Shown one piece after another: positions 56,057 to 64,000 of a DNA stretch of 64,000 bases. Under the pieces are notes generated by a model. That model was not told the origin of the DNA and made no database searches. It worked only from the letters and a program-made list of their open reading frames with translations. This DNA comes from Acinetobacter sp. ANC 4169 (lineage in GTDB: Bacteria; Pseudomonadota; Gammaproteobacteria; Pseudomonadales; Moraxellaceae), in NCBI RefSeq assembly GCF_002135355.1, contig NZ_NEGE01000015.1, positions 37,609 to 101,608 on the forward strand. The letters are read 5' to 3'. Position 1 is the stretch's first letter; each line of letters begins with the position of its first letter. The position numbers and the translations under genes are program-made.

Positions 56057-57217
56057 TTATGCATAAATGGCTTGATAAATTTCCCGTGCGTCATGTTGGC
56101 TGAGATCACGCGGGTTGTTTTGCAATAACCGGGTTTGTAGCATCGCATCATTGGCCAGTTGCTCAAGCATATTTTCAGGAATATTTAAATCTTTCAGCCT
56201 TAAAATCAGGCCACTTTTATCTAAATGATTCTGCATGTGGTCAATAAATAAATCACATAAACCATCTGTACTGCCGTTGCTTTTCGGATCCAGCCAGCAC
56301 ATCAATTCAGCATAGAGTTGCTTTGCATTTGGTGCATTGAATTTTAACACTTCGGTTAAAACCAAAGCATTGCTATGCCCATGAGAAATATGGAAATGTC
56401 CACCTAGGGGATAAGCCAGCGCATGGACTGCTGCGACGGGTGCATTGGCAAAGGACTGGCCAGCCAGCATGGAACCAACCAGCATGTTTTGACGGGCTTC
56501 TAAGTCCTGACCATCTTTTAATACCAGACTTAGGTTTTTATTGAGTAATCTTAAAGCCTGCTTGGCTAACATGTCGGCATAGGGATTTTTTTTGATTTTG
56601 GAGGTGTAGGCCTCAATAGCATGCACCATCGCATCGATGCCGGTCGCAGCCGTGATATGGGCGGGCAAGTTTTGAGTAAAGGTTGCATCTAAAATGGCGA
56701 CATCTGCAAATAAAACAGGCGAGACAATGCCTGTCTTGGTGGTTTCGCCAGTGGTGACAATAGAAATGGGAGTAACTTCGGAACCTGTACCTGCCGTGGT
56801 GGGAACTAAAAACAGCGGTAATCTAGGGTGTTTGGCATTATTTACGCCATATAAGTCCTGCAAGTTCTGTTGTTGCTGTGGATGCGCCAAAACCGCAATC
56901 ACTTTGGCAACATCCAGTGAACTGCCACCACCGAACCCTAAGATGATGTCCGCTTGTTCATTTTTGGCGAAGTTTACGGTGTCCAATACAATCTGTTCAG
57001 GAGGATCTGCCTGAATGTTTGAATAGATCGCATAGGGCAGCCGAATGGTTTCTAGAATTTCAATAATCGGCACATGCAGCTGCTGCTGAATCATGCCGGC
57101 ATCGGTGACCAATAACAGTTTTTTATAAGAATGTTGTTGTAATAATGGCTTTAACTCATAGATCGAGCCCAGTCCTGAAATAATATTCGAGACGGTTTGA
57201 AATTGAAAATGGCTCAT
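56057..57217 (-). CDS. Iron-containing alcohol dehydrogenase
   Basis: A 386-residue group III alcohol dehydrogenase. The GFGGGSSLDVAKVIA motif near 95, PTTAGTGSEVTP near 142, and iron ligands Asp-His-His in the GIDAMVHAIEAY near 197 and ISHGHSNAL near 280 are present. Uses NAD(P) to oxidise short alcohols or reduce aldehydes. Apparently monocistronic with a divergent phosphatase gene 117 bases away. Confidence 0.93.
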   Translation of the reverse strand: MSHFQFQTVSNIISGLGSIYELKPLLQQHSYKKLLLVTDAGMIQQQLHVPIIEILETIRLPYAIYSNIQADPPEQIVLDTVNFAKNEQADIILGFGGGSSLDVAKVIAVLAHPQQQQNLQDLYGVNNAKHPRLPLFLVPTTAGTGSEVTPISIVTTGETTKTGIVSPVLFADVAILDATFTQNLPAHITAATGIDAMVHAIEAYTSKIKKNPYADMLAKQALRLLNKNLSLVLKDGQDLEARQNMLVGSMLAGQSFANAPVAAVHALAYPLGGHFHISHGHSNALVLTEVLKFNAPNAKQLYAELMCWLDPKSNGSTDGLCDLFIDHMQNHLDKSGLILRLKDLNIPENMLEQLANDAMLQTRLLQNNPRDLSQHDAREIYQAIYA

Positions 57218-57333
57218 CTATTGCTTCCTTTTTGATATCAAAATCAAGATTATTGTTTTAGTGTTCTATAGGATTCATCCTCTAAATAACTTAACATAAG
57301 ACACCTGAAAATAAAGCAGTAATTGAGGTTGTT

Positions 57334-57858
57334 ATGTCATCCCAAACGCCCTATAAGGTGTTATGTGTATGTTTAGGAAATATTTGTCGCTCTCCCACGG
57401 CAGAAGTGGTTCTTAGACATTATTGTGATAAACAGCAACTTAATATTGTAATCGACTCCGCAGGAACCAGTAATTATCATCCCGGAAAAGCACCAGATGA
57501 GCGTAGCCAGAAACATGCCTTAAAACGCGGTTATGATTTATCATCGTTACGGGCGCGCCAGCTGAAACCGCAAGATTTTCTTGAATTTGATCTTATTCTG
57601 GCGATGGATCATGAAAATTTATCCAATATTCAAGCACTTTTACAACAGGCTGAAACGGCCTATGCTACCAGTCAAATTCGGGCAAAAATTGCATTGATGA
57701 GTGAATACGATCAGAATTATCCCAAACAGGCCTTGCCGGATCCCTATTATGGTGGGGAGGATGGTTTTGAACGTGTACTCGATCAGTGTGAATCGAGCAG
57801 TCTGGCCTGGGTCAATATTTTTAAACAACAGTTCAAACAACAGATAGATATGAAATAA
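57334..57858 (+). CDS. Low-molecular-weight protein-tyrosine phosphatase
   Basis: A 174-residue LMW-PTP. The P-loop VCLGNICRSPTAE near residue 12 contains the catalytic Cys and Arg, and the general acid Asp appears in LPDPYYGGEDGF near 130. In other bacteria such enzymes act on capsule tyrosine kinases (Wzc type); no wzc is present here. Next gene murB follows after 12 bases. Confidence 0.94.
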   Translation: MSSQTPYKVLCVCLGNICRSPTAEVVLRHYCDKQQLNIVIDSAGTSNYHPGKAPDERSQKHALKRGYDLSSLRARQLKPQDFLEFDLILAMDHENLSNIQALLQQAETAYATSQIRAKIALMSEYDQNYPKQALPDPYYGGEDGFERVLDQCESSSLAWVNIFKQQFKQQIDMK

Positions 57859-57870
57859 AGGTTTAAGCAC

Positions 57871-58905
57871 ATGAATATTCAAACGCAAATTCAACTTAAG
57901 CCTTTTAATACCTTAAGTCTTGATGCAACAGCATCGCATTATGTGAAGGTTCAATCTACAGCTGAATTGGTGGATGCCTTAAATTATGCTCAGCAACAAC
58001 AGTTGAATGTGCTGATTCTGTCAGGTGGTAGCAACATGCTATTGCCAGAACGGATTTACGCGCTGGTTATTCATATGGATATTCAGGGCATTGAAGATAT
58101 TCGAGAAGATGAACACAGCAAAACTATTCGCGTTGGCGCTGGACAAGTCTGGCATGACTTCGTGTTATGGACGACAGAGAATCATTTATATGGCCTGCAA
58201 AATCTGGCGCTTATTCCTGGTCTGGTGGGTGCGTCTCCGGTGCAGAATATTGGTGCCTATGGCGTGGAAGCGGGCGAGTTTATCGAATCGGTTCAGGTTT
58301 ATGATCGTTTGCTGGAACAATTCAGCATTATCTTGGCTCAAGATTGTGATTTTTCCTATCGGCATAGTATCTTTAAAGATGATCCGAATCGCTTTGTGAT
58401 TACTCATGTGACTTTTAAATTGCTTAAGCACGCACATTTAATGTTGAATTATGGCGATCTCAAGCAGGCAGTAGGCGATGAACAAACCGCTGAAAACCTG
58501 CAAAAGCAAGTGATTCAAATACGTCAAACTAAGCTGCCAGATCCCAAAGAATATCCAAATGTGGGAAGTTTCTTTAAAAATCCGATCATTTCGGAACAAT
58601 TATTTGACCATTTAGCACAAACATTTCCGAATTTGCCCCATTATCCTCAGGCCAAAGGTGGCGTTAAAATTGCAGCAGGCTGGTTAATCGATCAATCGGG
58701 CTGGAAAGGTAAAAAACTGGGTGTGGTCGGCATGTTTCTTAAGCAGGCCTTGGTACTGGTGAATTATGATCAGGCCAATCTGGCGGATGTTCAAGCCACT
58801 TACCATGCTGTACAACATGATGTACAGCAAAAATTTGATATTTTGTTAGAACCTGAACCGGTACTGTTTGATGAAACAGGTTTAATTCGTTCACACATGG
58901 AATAA
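57871..58905 (+). CDS. murB: UDP-N-acetylmuramate dehydrogenase
   Basis: Reduces UDP-GlcNAc-enolpyruvate to UDP-MurNAc in peptidoglycan synthesis. 344 residues, type I MurB: FAD-binding [14 protein letters not shown] near 49, [10 protein letters not shown] near 89, [20 protein letters not shown] near 112 and the active-site Ser/Glu in [13 protein letters not shown] near 227. Downstream gene starts 7 bases later. Confidence 0.96.
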   Translation: MNIQTQIQLKPFNTLSLDATASHYVKVQSTAELVDALNYAQQQQLNVLILSGGSNMLLPERIYALVIHMDIQGIEDIREDEHSKTIRVGAGQVWHDFVLWTTENHLYGLQNLALIPGLVGASPVQNIGAYGVEAGEFIESVQVYDRLLEQFSIILAQDCDFSYRHSIFKDDPNRFVITHVTFKLLKHAHLMLNYGDLKQAVGDEQTAENLQKQVIQIRQTKLPDPKEYPNVGSFFKNPIISEQLFDHLAQTFPNLPHYPQAKGGVKIAAGWLIDQSGWKGKKLGVVGMFLKQALVLVNYDQANLADVQATYHAVQHDVQQKFDILLEPEPVLFDETGLIRSHME

Positions 58906-58912
58906 GAGAAAG

Positions 58913-60040
58913 ATGGCGAAATCACATTGGATGGTTCGACTGGTACAAACAGCTTCAGTGCTATTTGTATTGTTCGGCTGTTTCATGGTTTTGATTTATT
59001 CGCCATTTTATTCTGGTTGGGTGGTGGGTGCGCTGAACAGTCTCGTGCCTGTAGAAGTGAATCAGGTAGCGGCAAAAAGTCAGCAAATGGCAGCCTTGAG
59101 TGAACATGAAAATCTGGAGCCTGGTTCCAAAGTCTGGATTGCCCGTCAGGCCTATCTCAAATTGATGGAAGAGGCGATCCAATCGCATAATTCACAGGAT
59201 CTGGTATTGATTCAAGCGCGTTATAAAGCCTTGCAACAAATGATTGAGGACGCACAACAGCAAGAAAATGATGATCAGGAAAAACCACAGATTCCATTAC
59301 TTGCAAAACCCGCATCTGAAGCAGCTGAGTCCGAAGATCCCGCTCAAGCGGTCAAAGATTTATTGGACTTGAACAGTAGGGAAAATAAAGCGTTGATGGA
59401 GAAATATGTAGAATTTCTTCGCACCCATAAAATTGAACAGGAACAAGTCGCTAAAGAACCTGTCGATGAAACCATCTATCAGGATATTGCCCTGATTCAG
59501 GAGCAAAATGAACAATCACAGCCACAAACTTCTAAACCTTATGCAATTGTGGTCCTGGGTGGTGGGCTGACACTGGATAAAAATGGCAAGGATATTGTGG
59601 TCAATAAATATACCCGCCTGCGCCTGGAAAAAACCTTAGCCATAGAACAGCAGTACCGCTTACCGATTGTGCTGAGTGGTGTAGAAGCACCTTATATGCA
59701 GCGCTGGTTAAAAGCGCATGATGTCGATGCAAAACTGCTGGAAGACCGCAGCATGAATACCTGTGAAAATTCGCGTTTTAGTTCATTGTTATTGCAAAAA
59801 AAGGGTGGAGCACCGCGGGTGATTCTGATTACCGACCGTTATCATATGCCGCGTACCCGTCGTTTATTTGCATTAAATGGTATTGAAACTGTCCCGGTAG
59901 AAGCACCAATGCCTACACGTCTGACAAACTGGCGTCCAAGTGAACGAAATTATGATCATAGTCGCCGTGCCAATTATGAAATGCTAGCTACGATTCGCGA
60001 TGTCTGGTTTGGTTCCAGTGATTGCCGAGAGGTACCTTAA
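58913..60040 (+). CDS. YdcF/ElyC-type DUF218 protein with a membrane anchor
   Basis: 375 residues. A single N-terminal membrane helix (residues 10-35) is followed by a Gln/Glu-rich helical/coiled region (about 45-195) and a DUF218 domain with AIVVLGGGLTLDKNGKDIVVN near 210 and RVILITDRYHMPRTRRLF near 300. ElyC in E. coli is linked to peptidoglycan/undecaprenyl lipid metabolism; the long middle region is not in that protein. Position after murB is consistent. The stop overlaps the next start (TAATG). Confidence 0.85.
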   Translation: MAKSHWMVRLVQTASVLFVLFGCFMVLIYSPFYSGWVVGALNSLVPVEVNQVAAKSQQMAALSEHENLEPGSKVWIARQAYLKLMEEAIQSHNSQDLVLIQARYKALQQMIEDAQQQENDDQEKPQIPLLAKPASEAAESEDPAQAVKDLLDLNSRENKALMEKYVEFLRTHKIEQEQVAKEPVDETIYQDIALIQEQNEQSQPQTSKPYAIVVLGGGLTLDKNGKDIVVNKYTRLRLEKTLAIEQQYRLPIVLSGVEAPYMQRWLKAHDVDAKLLEDRSMNTCENSRFSSLLLQKKGGAPRVILITDRYHMPRTRRLFALNGIETVPVEAPMPTRLTNWRPSERNYDHSRRANYEMLATIRDVWFGSSDCREVP

Positions 60041-61083
60041 TGACCGATATCCCATTTTTGAATCCAACTATTTTAAAACAGCTGGATTTACCCGTTCCAA
60101 GTCGTGAAACCACCCCGCAATTGCTTGAAGCCTTAAATCTGAATAAACCCTATCAGCCTTCCGTAGAAATACAGGCTTATCGTAAATTATATGGTTTGCA
60201 TTTACTGGATTGTGAGCATTGGCAAGGCTATGTGCAAATGCCTTTGTTTAAACTGCATGTACAGGTGTTTCAACCAAATCTGGAAAAAATTGCCTTGCCG
60301 AAAATACGCGGCACGGTATTTTTACTGCACGGCTATCTGGAACATAGCGGGATTTATCAGCCAATTATTCGTGAATTGCTGGAACAGGGTTTTAGCGTTA
60401 TTACCTATGATTTGCCTGGTCATGGCCTGAGTGATGGTTCACCGGCAAATATCAAGAATTTTGACCATTATCAGCAAGTGTTGCATGCGGTTTATCACTA
60501 CATTAAAAATGCCGATCAATTACCGAAACCCTGGTTGGGCATTGGGCAGAGTACCGGTGGTGCCATCTGGATGCATCATTTGCTGGAATTTGCACAGCGT
60601 CGTGAAAATCCCTATGTAGACCGTGTGTTATTGCTTTCACCACTGCTTCGACCAGCCAAGTCGGCGTGGTGGCATAATTCGGTCGGTCTGGGTATTATCC
60701 GACGCATTAAACGTCAGGTGCCGCGACATTTTAGACGTAATAACCACAATCCGGAATTTCTGCGTTTTGTCCGCTTAAAAGATCCATTACAGCCCCGTAT
60801 GATGGGAATGGACTGGATTTTAGCCATGTCGAAATGGATGCAGGAAATGGAAGCGCGTCCTCCTTGTCGCATTCCAGTCTGGCTGGCACAAGGTGCACAG
60901 GATCAGACTGTGGACTGGCGTTATAACATTGAGTTTATTCGCCGCAAGTTCCGCTTGCAGACCTTATTGATGCTGGAAGAAGGTTCACATCAGTTGATTA
61001 ATGAACGTGCTGATATTCGTGCCGCCTTAACCGGTTTGATTCCTGCTTTTTTACATGCCCAAAGTTCACAGGGCTATTATTAA
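60040..61083 (+). CDS. Alpha/beta hydrolase (lysophospholipase/monoacylglycerol lipase type)
   Basis: A 347-residue serine hydrolase with FLLHGYLEHSGIYQPI near 95-110, DLPGHGLSDG near 130, and the nucleophile elbow GIGQSTGGAIW near 172. A C-terminal Asp and His pair lies in GAQDQTVDW near 287 and EGSHQLINE near 320. It is of the PldB/MGL class. TAATG overlap with the upstream gene indicates coupling. Its terminator now carries an inserted mobile element. Confidence 0.88.
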   Translation: MTDIPFLNPTILKQLDLPVPSRETTPQLLEALNLNKPYQPSVEIQAYRKLYGLHLLDCEHWQGYVQMPLFKLHVQVFQPNLEKIALPKIRGTVFLLHGYLEHSGIYQPIIRELLEQGFSVITYDLPGHGLSDGSPANIKNFDHYQQVLHAVYHYIKNADQLPKPWLGIGQSTGGAIWMHHLLEFAQRRENPYVDRVLLLSPLLRPAKSAWWHNSVGLGIIRRIKRQVPRHFRRNNHNPEFLRFVRLKDPLQPRMMGMDWILAMSKWMQEMEARPPCRIPVWLAQGAQDQTVDWRYNIEFIRRKFRLQTLLMLEEGSHQLINERADIRAALTGLIPAFLHAQSSQGYY

Positions 61084-61104
61084 AATGTGCATAATGCATA
61101 GATA

Positions 61105-61446
61105 AAAAGAGGTCCTAAGACTAATGCTGATCAGTTAAGGAGTTTAGAAATAAACTCTTTAATTTTTTAGTAAGTCATGGCGGAGTCTTACCGTTTTAAA
61201 TCAGACCCTTGCAGCTCATTTGTTACTTTGGTTTCGCCCAAAGTAACCAAAGGCATTTGTCATCCGCAAAACTCGTCAACCACTATCAACTAGCAAATTT
61301 GTCGCAAAAACAATCATTTTTAAATGTAGTCCTGCCTCAAACAGTTGCGGATGACTTTTCCACATATCAAATACAATCATGAATTTAAAAAGAAAAATGC
61401 CAGTCAATTTCTTAACTGATCAGCATTAGGTCCTAAGACCTCTTTT
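61105..61446. terminator. Intrinsic terminator split by a mobile element
   Basis: The flanks rejoin to AAAAAGAGGTC-CTAA-GACCTCTTTTT, a perfect bidirectional terminator stem serving the converging hydrolase and glutamate-synthase-like genes. The 61121-61429 element now separates the two stem halves, apart from the duplicated 9-bp loop sequence. Confidence 0.75.
61121..61429. mobile_element. MITE-like non-autonomous element, 309 bp
   Basis: Perfect 19-bp terminal inverted repeats (CTAATGCTGATCAGTTAAG at 61121-61139 and its complement at 61411-61429) are flanked by a 9-bp direct repeat GTCCTAAGA (61112-61120 and 61430-61438). The interior has no transposase; it holds two nested inverted repeats, GTTACTTTGG/CCAAAGTAAC (61222-61247) and GTCATCCGCAA/TTGCGGATGAC (61259-61269, 61345-61355). 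This is a MITE mobilised in trans; the parent insertion sequence is not identifiable from here. Confidence 0.88.
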
Positions 61447-61482
61447 TTTGTTCTATACCAGCTTACTTATTATTAAGCAGCG

Positions 61483-63171
61483 TTAAAACTGTCCTGCATC
61501 GGCTAAATTCCACATCTTAAAATAAAAGTTTTCTGCATCTTTACCCTGGCAAGAAAGCAGTTCACCTGCTTTTAACCAAAAGTGTAATTGCGCATAGTTT
61601 TTAATTTCCCGGTCATTGATACGCTGTGCTAAATGATGAGGCTTGATATCCGCCGGATGTTTTAGGCCCGCGGCCGCAATCATTTCCGATAGCGCAAGCA
61701 TGGTGTTTTGATGAAAATTGAATACACGTTGCGCTTTGGTGGGCACATGTAGTGCCTTCTGCCGCTCTTGATCCTGGGTGGTTACACCAACTGGGCACTG
61801 ATTGGTATGACAACTTTGTGCCTGAATACAACCTACGGCAAACATAAAGCCTCGTGCCGAATTGATCCAATCTGCGCCAATGGCCATGGTGCTGGAAATA
61901 TCAAAGGCACTAATGATTTTACCGCTTGCGCCGACTTTAATCTGATCTCTTAAACCGGCACCAACCAGGGTGTTATGTACAAACAGTAAACCTTCACGCA
62001 AGGGAGTGCCCATATGGTCAATCAGTTCAATCGGGGCTGCGCCAGTGCCACCTTCAGAGCCATCCACCACAATAAAGTCGGGTACAATCTGAGTTTCTAG
62101 CATGGCTTTGACAATACTCATAAATTGCCAGGGCTGACCAATGCAGAGTTTAAAGCCCACCGGTTTGCCGCCTGATAAATCACGCAGCTGCTGAATGAAA
62201 TGCATCATTTCAATAGGGGTGCTAAAGGTGGAATGTTTGGAAGGTGATACACAATCATGATCCCGGCTAACACCACGAATTCGGGCCACTTCTTCGGAAA
62301 TTTTTTCTTTGGGTAAAATACCGCCATGCCCGGGTTTGGCACCTTGCGATAGCTTGATTTCAATCATTTTAATTTGCGGTAGCAGTGCCTGCCGGGTAAA
62401 TTTTTCCGGATCAAATTGTCCATCCAGTGTACGGCAGCCAAAGTAAGCACTGCCGAGTTCCCAGACAATATCGCCACCATGTTCCAGATGATAAGGGCTA
62501 ATGCTGCCTTCACCGGTGTCGTGGTAAAAATTGCCCATTTTCGCTCCCAGATTCAATGCACGAATGGCATTGGCACTTAGACTGCCAAAACTCAGGGCCG
62601 AGATATTCATGATGGAAGCGTTATAAGGCTGCCGGCATTGATGATTGCCAATGATGATGCGAAAACTGGCAGGATCTGCAGGTTTGCACGGTGTAATGGA
62701 ATGGGTAATAAAGCGATAGTCTTGTTGATAGACATTAATAATGGAACCAAAAGGTTTATCGGCATTTTCATTTTTGGCCCGTTGATAGACCAGGCTGCGT
62801 TGCATGCGAGAAAATGGCAGGGCATCCTGATCGGCCTCAATAAAATACTGCCGAATTTCAGGGCGAAAATCTTCAAAGATAAAGCGGAAATGACCCATGA
62901 TCGGATAATTTTTCAATATCGAATGCTTGTTTTGTAAGACATCATATAAGCCAACCAGCATCAGGATGCCGGAAATTAGCCATAAGGAATTCAGCAGGGT
63001 GTCAGAAATAAAATAATAGATATAATGCGGGGCATAAATAATCCGGAACCAGCTAATGGTTAAGGCAATGAAAATAAAACTAAACCAGACTGAGTATCGT
63101 GAAAAAAAAGTATTTAAAAGCCGATGTCTAACAATCTGAACAGGACCTGGCATTCCATTTTTCCATACCAT
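61483..63171 (-). CDS. FMN-binding glutamate synthase family protein (membrane-anchored)
   Basis: 562 residues. Two N-terminal membrane helices (about 27-47 and 57-80) precede a glutamate-synthase alpha-subunit-like FMN barrel: SALSFGSLSANAIRALN near 190, the substrate loop PGHGGILPKEKISEEVARIRG near 280, and FIVVDGSEGGTGAAP near 365. The iron-sulphur cysteine pattern CIQAQSCHTNQCPVGV near 465 is present. This stand-alone domain lacks an amidotransferase, so the reaction is unclear; it converges with the hydrolase gene across the split terminator. Confidence 0.9.
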   Translation of the reverse strand: MVWKNGMPGPVQIVRHRLLNTFFSRYSVWFSFIFIALTISWFRIIYAPHYIYYFISDTLLNSLWLISGILMLVGLYDVLQNKHSILKNYPIMGHFRFIFEDFRPEIRQYFIEADQDALPFSRMQRSLVYQRAKNENADKPFGSIINVYQQDYRFITHSITPCKPADPASFRIIIGNHQCRQPYNASIMNISALSFGSLSANAIRALNLGAKMGNFYHDTGEGSISPYHLEHGGDIVWELGSAYFGCRTLDGQFDPEKFTRQALLPQIKMIEIKLSQGAKPGHGGILPKEKISEEVARIRGVSRDHDCVSPSKHSTFSTPIEMMHFIQQLRDLSGGKPVGFKLCIGQPWQFMSIVKAMLETQIVPDFIVVDGSEGGTGAAPIELIDHMGTPLREGLLFVHNTLVGAGLRDQIKVGASGKIISAFDISSTMAIGADWINSARGFMFAVGCIQAQSCHTNQCPVGVTTQDQERQKALHVPTKAQRVFNFHQNTMLALSEMIAAAGLKHPADIKPHHLAQRINDREIKNYAQLHFWLKAGELLSCQGKDAENFYFKMWNLADAGQF

Positions 63172-63507
63172 TATGAATCATTTAAATGTGCCTATTTTAT
63201 ATACAGGCTACAAGTTTTGATTTGTAAAACTCCTGCTATGGTCAGTGCTATGGTCAGATAGGCGAAGCTATCTTCAAGTGGTTCTTCTCAGTCAATTTAA
63301 TGCAACAAGCATCACGATAAAATTGTACTTATCTCTAGTGAGATTGAAGCAATGACAAGTTTCAGTATCTTGAATATGAATAGTGTGCAAAAGAAATCCA
63401 GAATAAATGCTTAATAAAAAATCAGCTTAACGCTTCTGATCTTATGATTTCCCATAATCCAGTTTGTGTTTTACATTAGTTTTACCTAAGCCACAGAGGA
63501 AATGTGT
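63172..63507. other. Intergenic region upstream of the glutamate synthase-like gene
   Basis: 336 AT-rich bases containing its probable promoter. No small gene or structured RNA was recognised here. Confidence 0.4.
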
Positions 63508-63555
63508 ATGACAATGAAATCTATTCGATTTAACAGTGGAGATCTGGCGTGCTAA
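63508..63555 (+). CDS. 15-residue peptide or gene remnant near the insertion sequence
   Basis: A strong AGAGGA ribosome site 8 bases upstream of ATG 63508 starts a frame reading MTMKSIRFNSGDLAC and stopping at TAA 63553. The ribosome site is better than expected by chance for such a short frame, so it may be the start of a gene lost beside the insertion sequence, or a small peptide. No homology known to me. Confidence 0.25.
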   Translation: MTMKSIRFNSGDLAC

Positions 63556-63687
63556 AGCACAATGTCTGTTTCTTGCTGAATAAAATCAGTCGCCATCAGG
63601 CTTTAAACAGGGGTGAAAAAATAAAGCCTGATATTGTTGAAGCCCACAACACAAGAACAAAAAATAGATCCAAGCAGAAATATCCTA

Positions 63688-63714
63688 TAGTCCCAAACAT
63701 TGGGACTTTTTTTA
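63688..63714 (+). terminator. Hairpin with T run next to the insertion sequence
   Basis: AGTCCCAA-ACA-TTGGGACTTTTTTT. It could end upstream transcription before it enters the transposase gene in antisense. Confidence 0.75.
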
Positions 63715-63718
63715 TTTC

Positions 63719-64000
63719 TTAGATTAGCATTTGAAGTGCAACACCATGTTGTTGCCATAATACCTGACTCGGACTTTTAAAGCCGAGTCTTTTTCTTGGC
63801 CGATGATTCAAACGTTGAGTAATTTCTGAGATATATTCATCCGTATAGGCATTCAAATCACTGCCTTTTCTAATATATTGCCTGATTAAGCCATTGGTAT
63901 TTTCATTCGTGCCTCGTTGCCAGGCGCTATAAGGATCAGCGAAATACCAGTCTATCCCTAATTCTTCAGCAGCATACTCATGCAGGCTGAACTCCTTACC
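63719..64000 (-). mobile_element. IS30 family transposase, C-terminal part (cut by the window end)
   Basis: Read on the minus strand, 93 codons end at TAA 63719-63721. The catalytic-core features are those of IS30: WYFADPYSAWQRGTNENTNG followed by LIRQYIRKGSDL and a Glu (EYISEI) of the DDE triad, then LNHRPRKRLGFKSP. The N-terminal DNA-binding part and the other end of the element lie beyond the window, so the terminal repeats cannot be defined. The stretch TTTGAAGTGCAACA (63730-63743) near the stop may belong to the terminal repeat, as is common in IS30. Confidence 0.9.

Noticed and set aside
63541..63718. Open frame of about 55 codons running through 63549-63718
   Set aside because: It spans the terminator hairpin and its codons look random; the 15-residue frame has the better ribosome site.
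1..64000. CRISPR arrays, tRNA or rRNA genes
   Set aside because: No regularly spaced repeats of that kind and no recognisable cloverleaf or ribosomal RNA sequence was seen; short RNAs cannot be excluded without covariance searches.

Overview
The window is a compact, roughly 40% GC gammaproteobacterial chromosome segment that reads as Acinetobacter (family Moraxellaceae). The main reasons are an AbeS-type SMR pump, a divergent LysR/PACE pair matching aceR-aceI, a holB-pilZ-tatD block followed by scattered type II secretion genes, and AT-rich coding style with frequent GTG/TTG starts. The species cannot be told from the sequence alone. About 60 protein genes, no rRNA and no recognisable tRNA are present.

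Layout. 1-9.1 kb is one long plus-strand run: msbA (cut by the window start), lpxK and kdsB (lipid A/Kdo supply), holB, pilZ, a TatD nuclease, a TetR regulator, and the minor pseudopilins gspH-I-J-K. 9.2-17 kb is housekeeping: a QueD-like enzyme, ung, an enoyl-CoA hydratase/isomerase family enzyme, tadA, an SRPBCC protein, cmk, rpsA, ihfB, lapA and pyrF. 17-27 kb holds a LysO-type exporter, a flavin monooxygenase with a divergent AraC regulator, zapE, malate synthase G, an aldehyde dehydrogenase and an HMCES-type protein. 27-35 kb is the most accessory-looking part: three tandem near-identical MarR genes, a frameshifted small gene, a TerC/CorC membrane protein preceded by an overlapping 27-codon leader ORF, a GNAT-like protein, thiM and uncharacterised genes. 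35-47 kb has pepN, two universal stress proteins, an esterase, the SMR pump with a coupled TetR gene, a BenE-type transporter, a LysE-type exporter, transaldolase and aceR/aceI. 47-52.7 kb carries a thiolase divergent from a FabG4-like reductase and a MaoC-like dehydratase, plus a serine hydrolase. 52.7-63 kb has an nlpE-like pseudogene, dnaX, a thioesterase pseudogene, an iron alcohol dehydrogenase, a phosphotyrosine phosphatase, murB, a DUF218 protein, a lysophospholipase-like hydrolase and an FMN glutamate-synthase-like protein. The window ends inside an IS30-family transposase.

Most notable points. (i) gspI and gspJ, but not gspH or gspK, each carry three tandem copies of an about 60-bp (20-codon) palindromic repeat inserted in frame just before the prepilin peptidase site, so both leaders are about 76 residues instead of under 10. 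(ii) A 309-bp element with perfect 19-bp terminal inverted repeats and a 9-bp target duplication sits in the loop of an intrinsic terminator. (iii) A proline-containing 27-codon leader ORF ends in TAATG on the start of the TerC/CorC gene. (iv) Two genes flanking dnaX each carry a single in-frame stop (NlpE-like TAA; thioesterase TAG where a Trp is expected), and a third gene is frameshifted. These readings come from translation by eye; no database search was possible.
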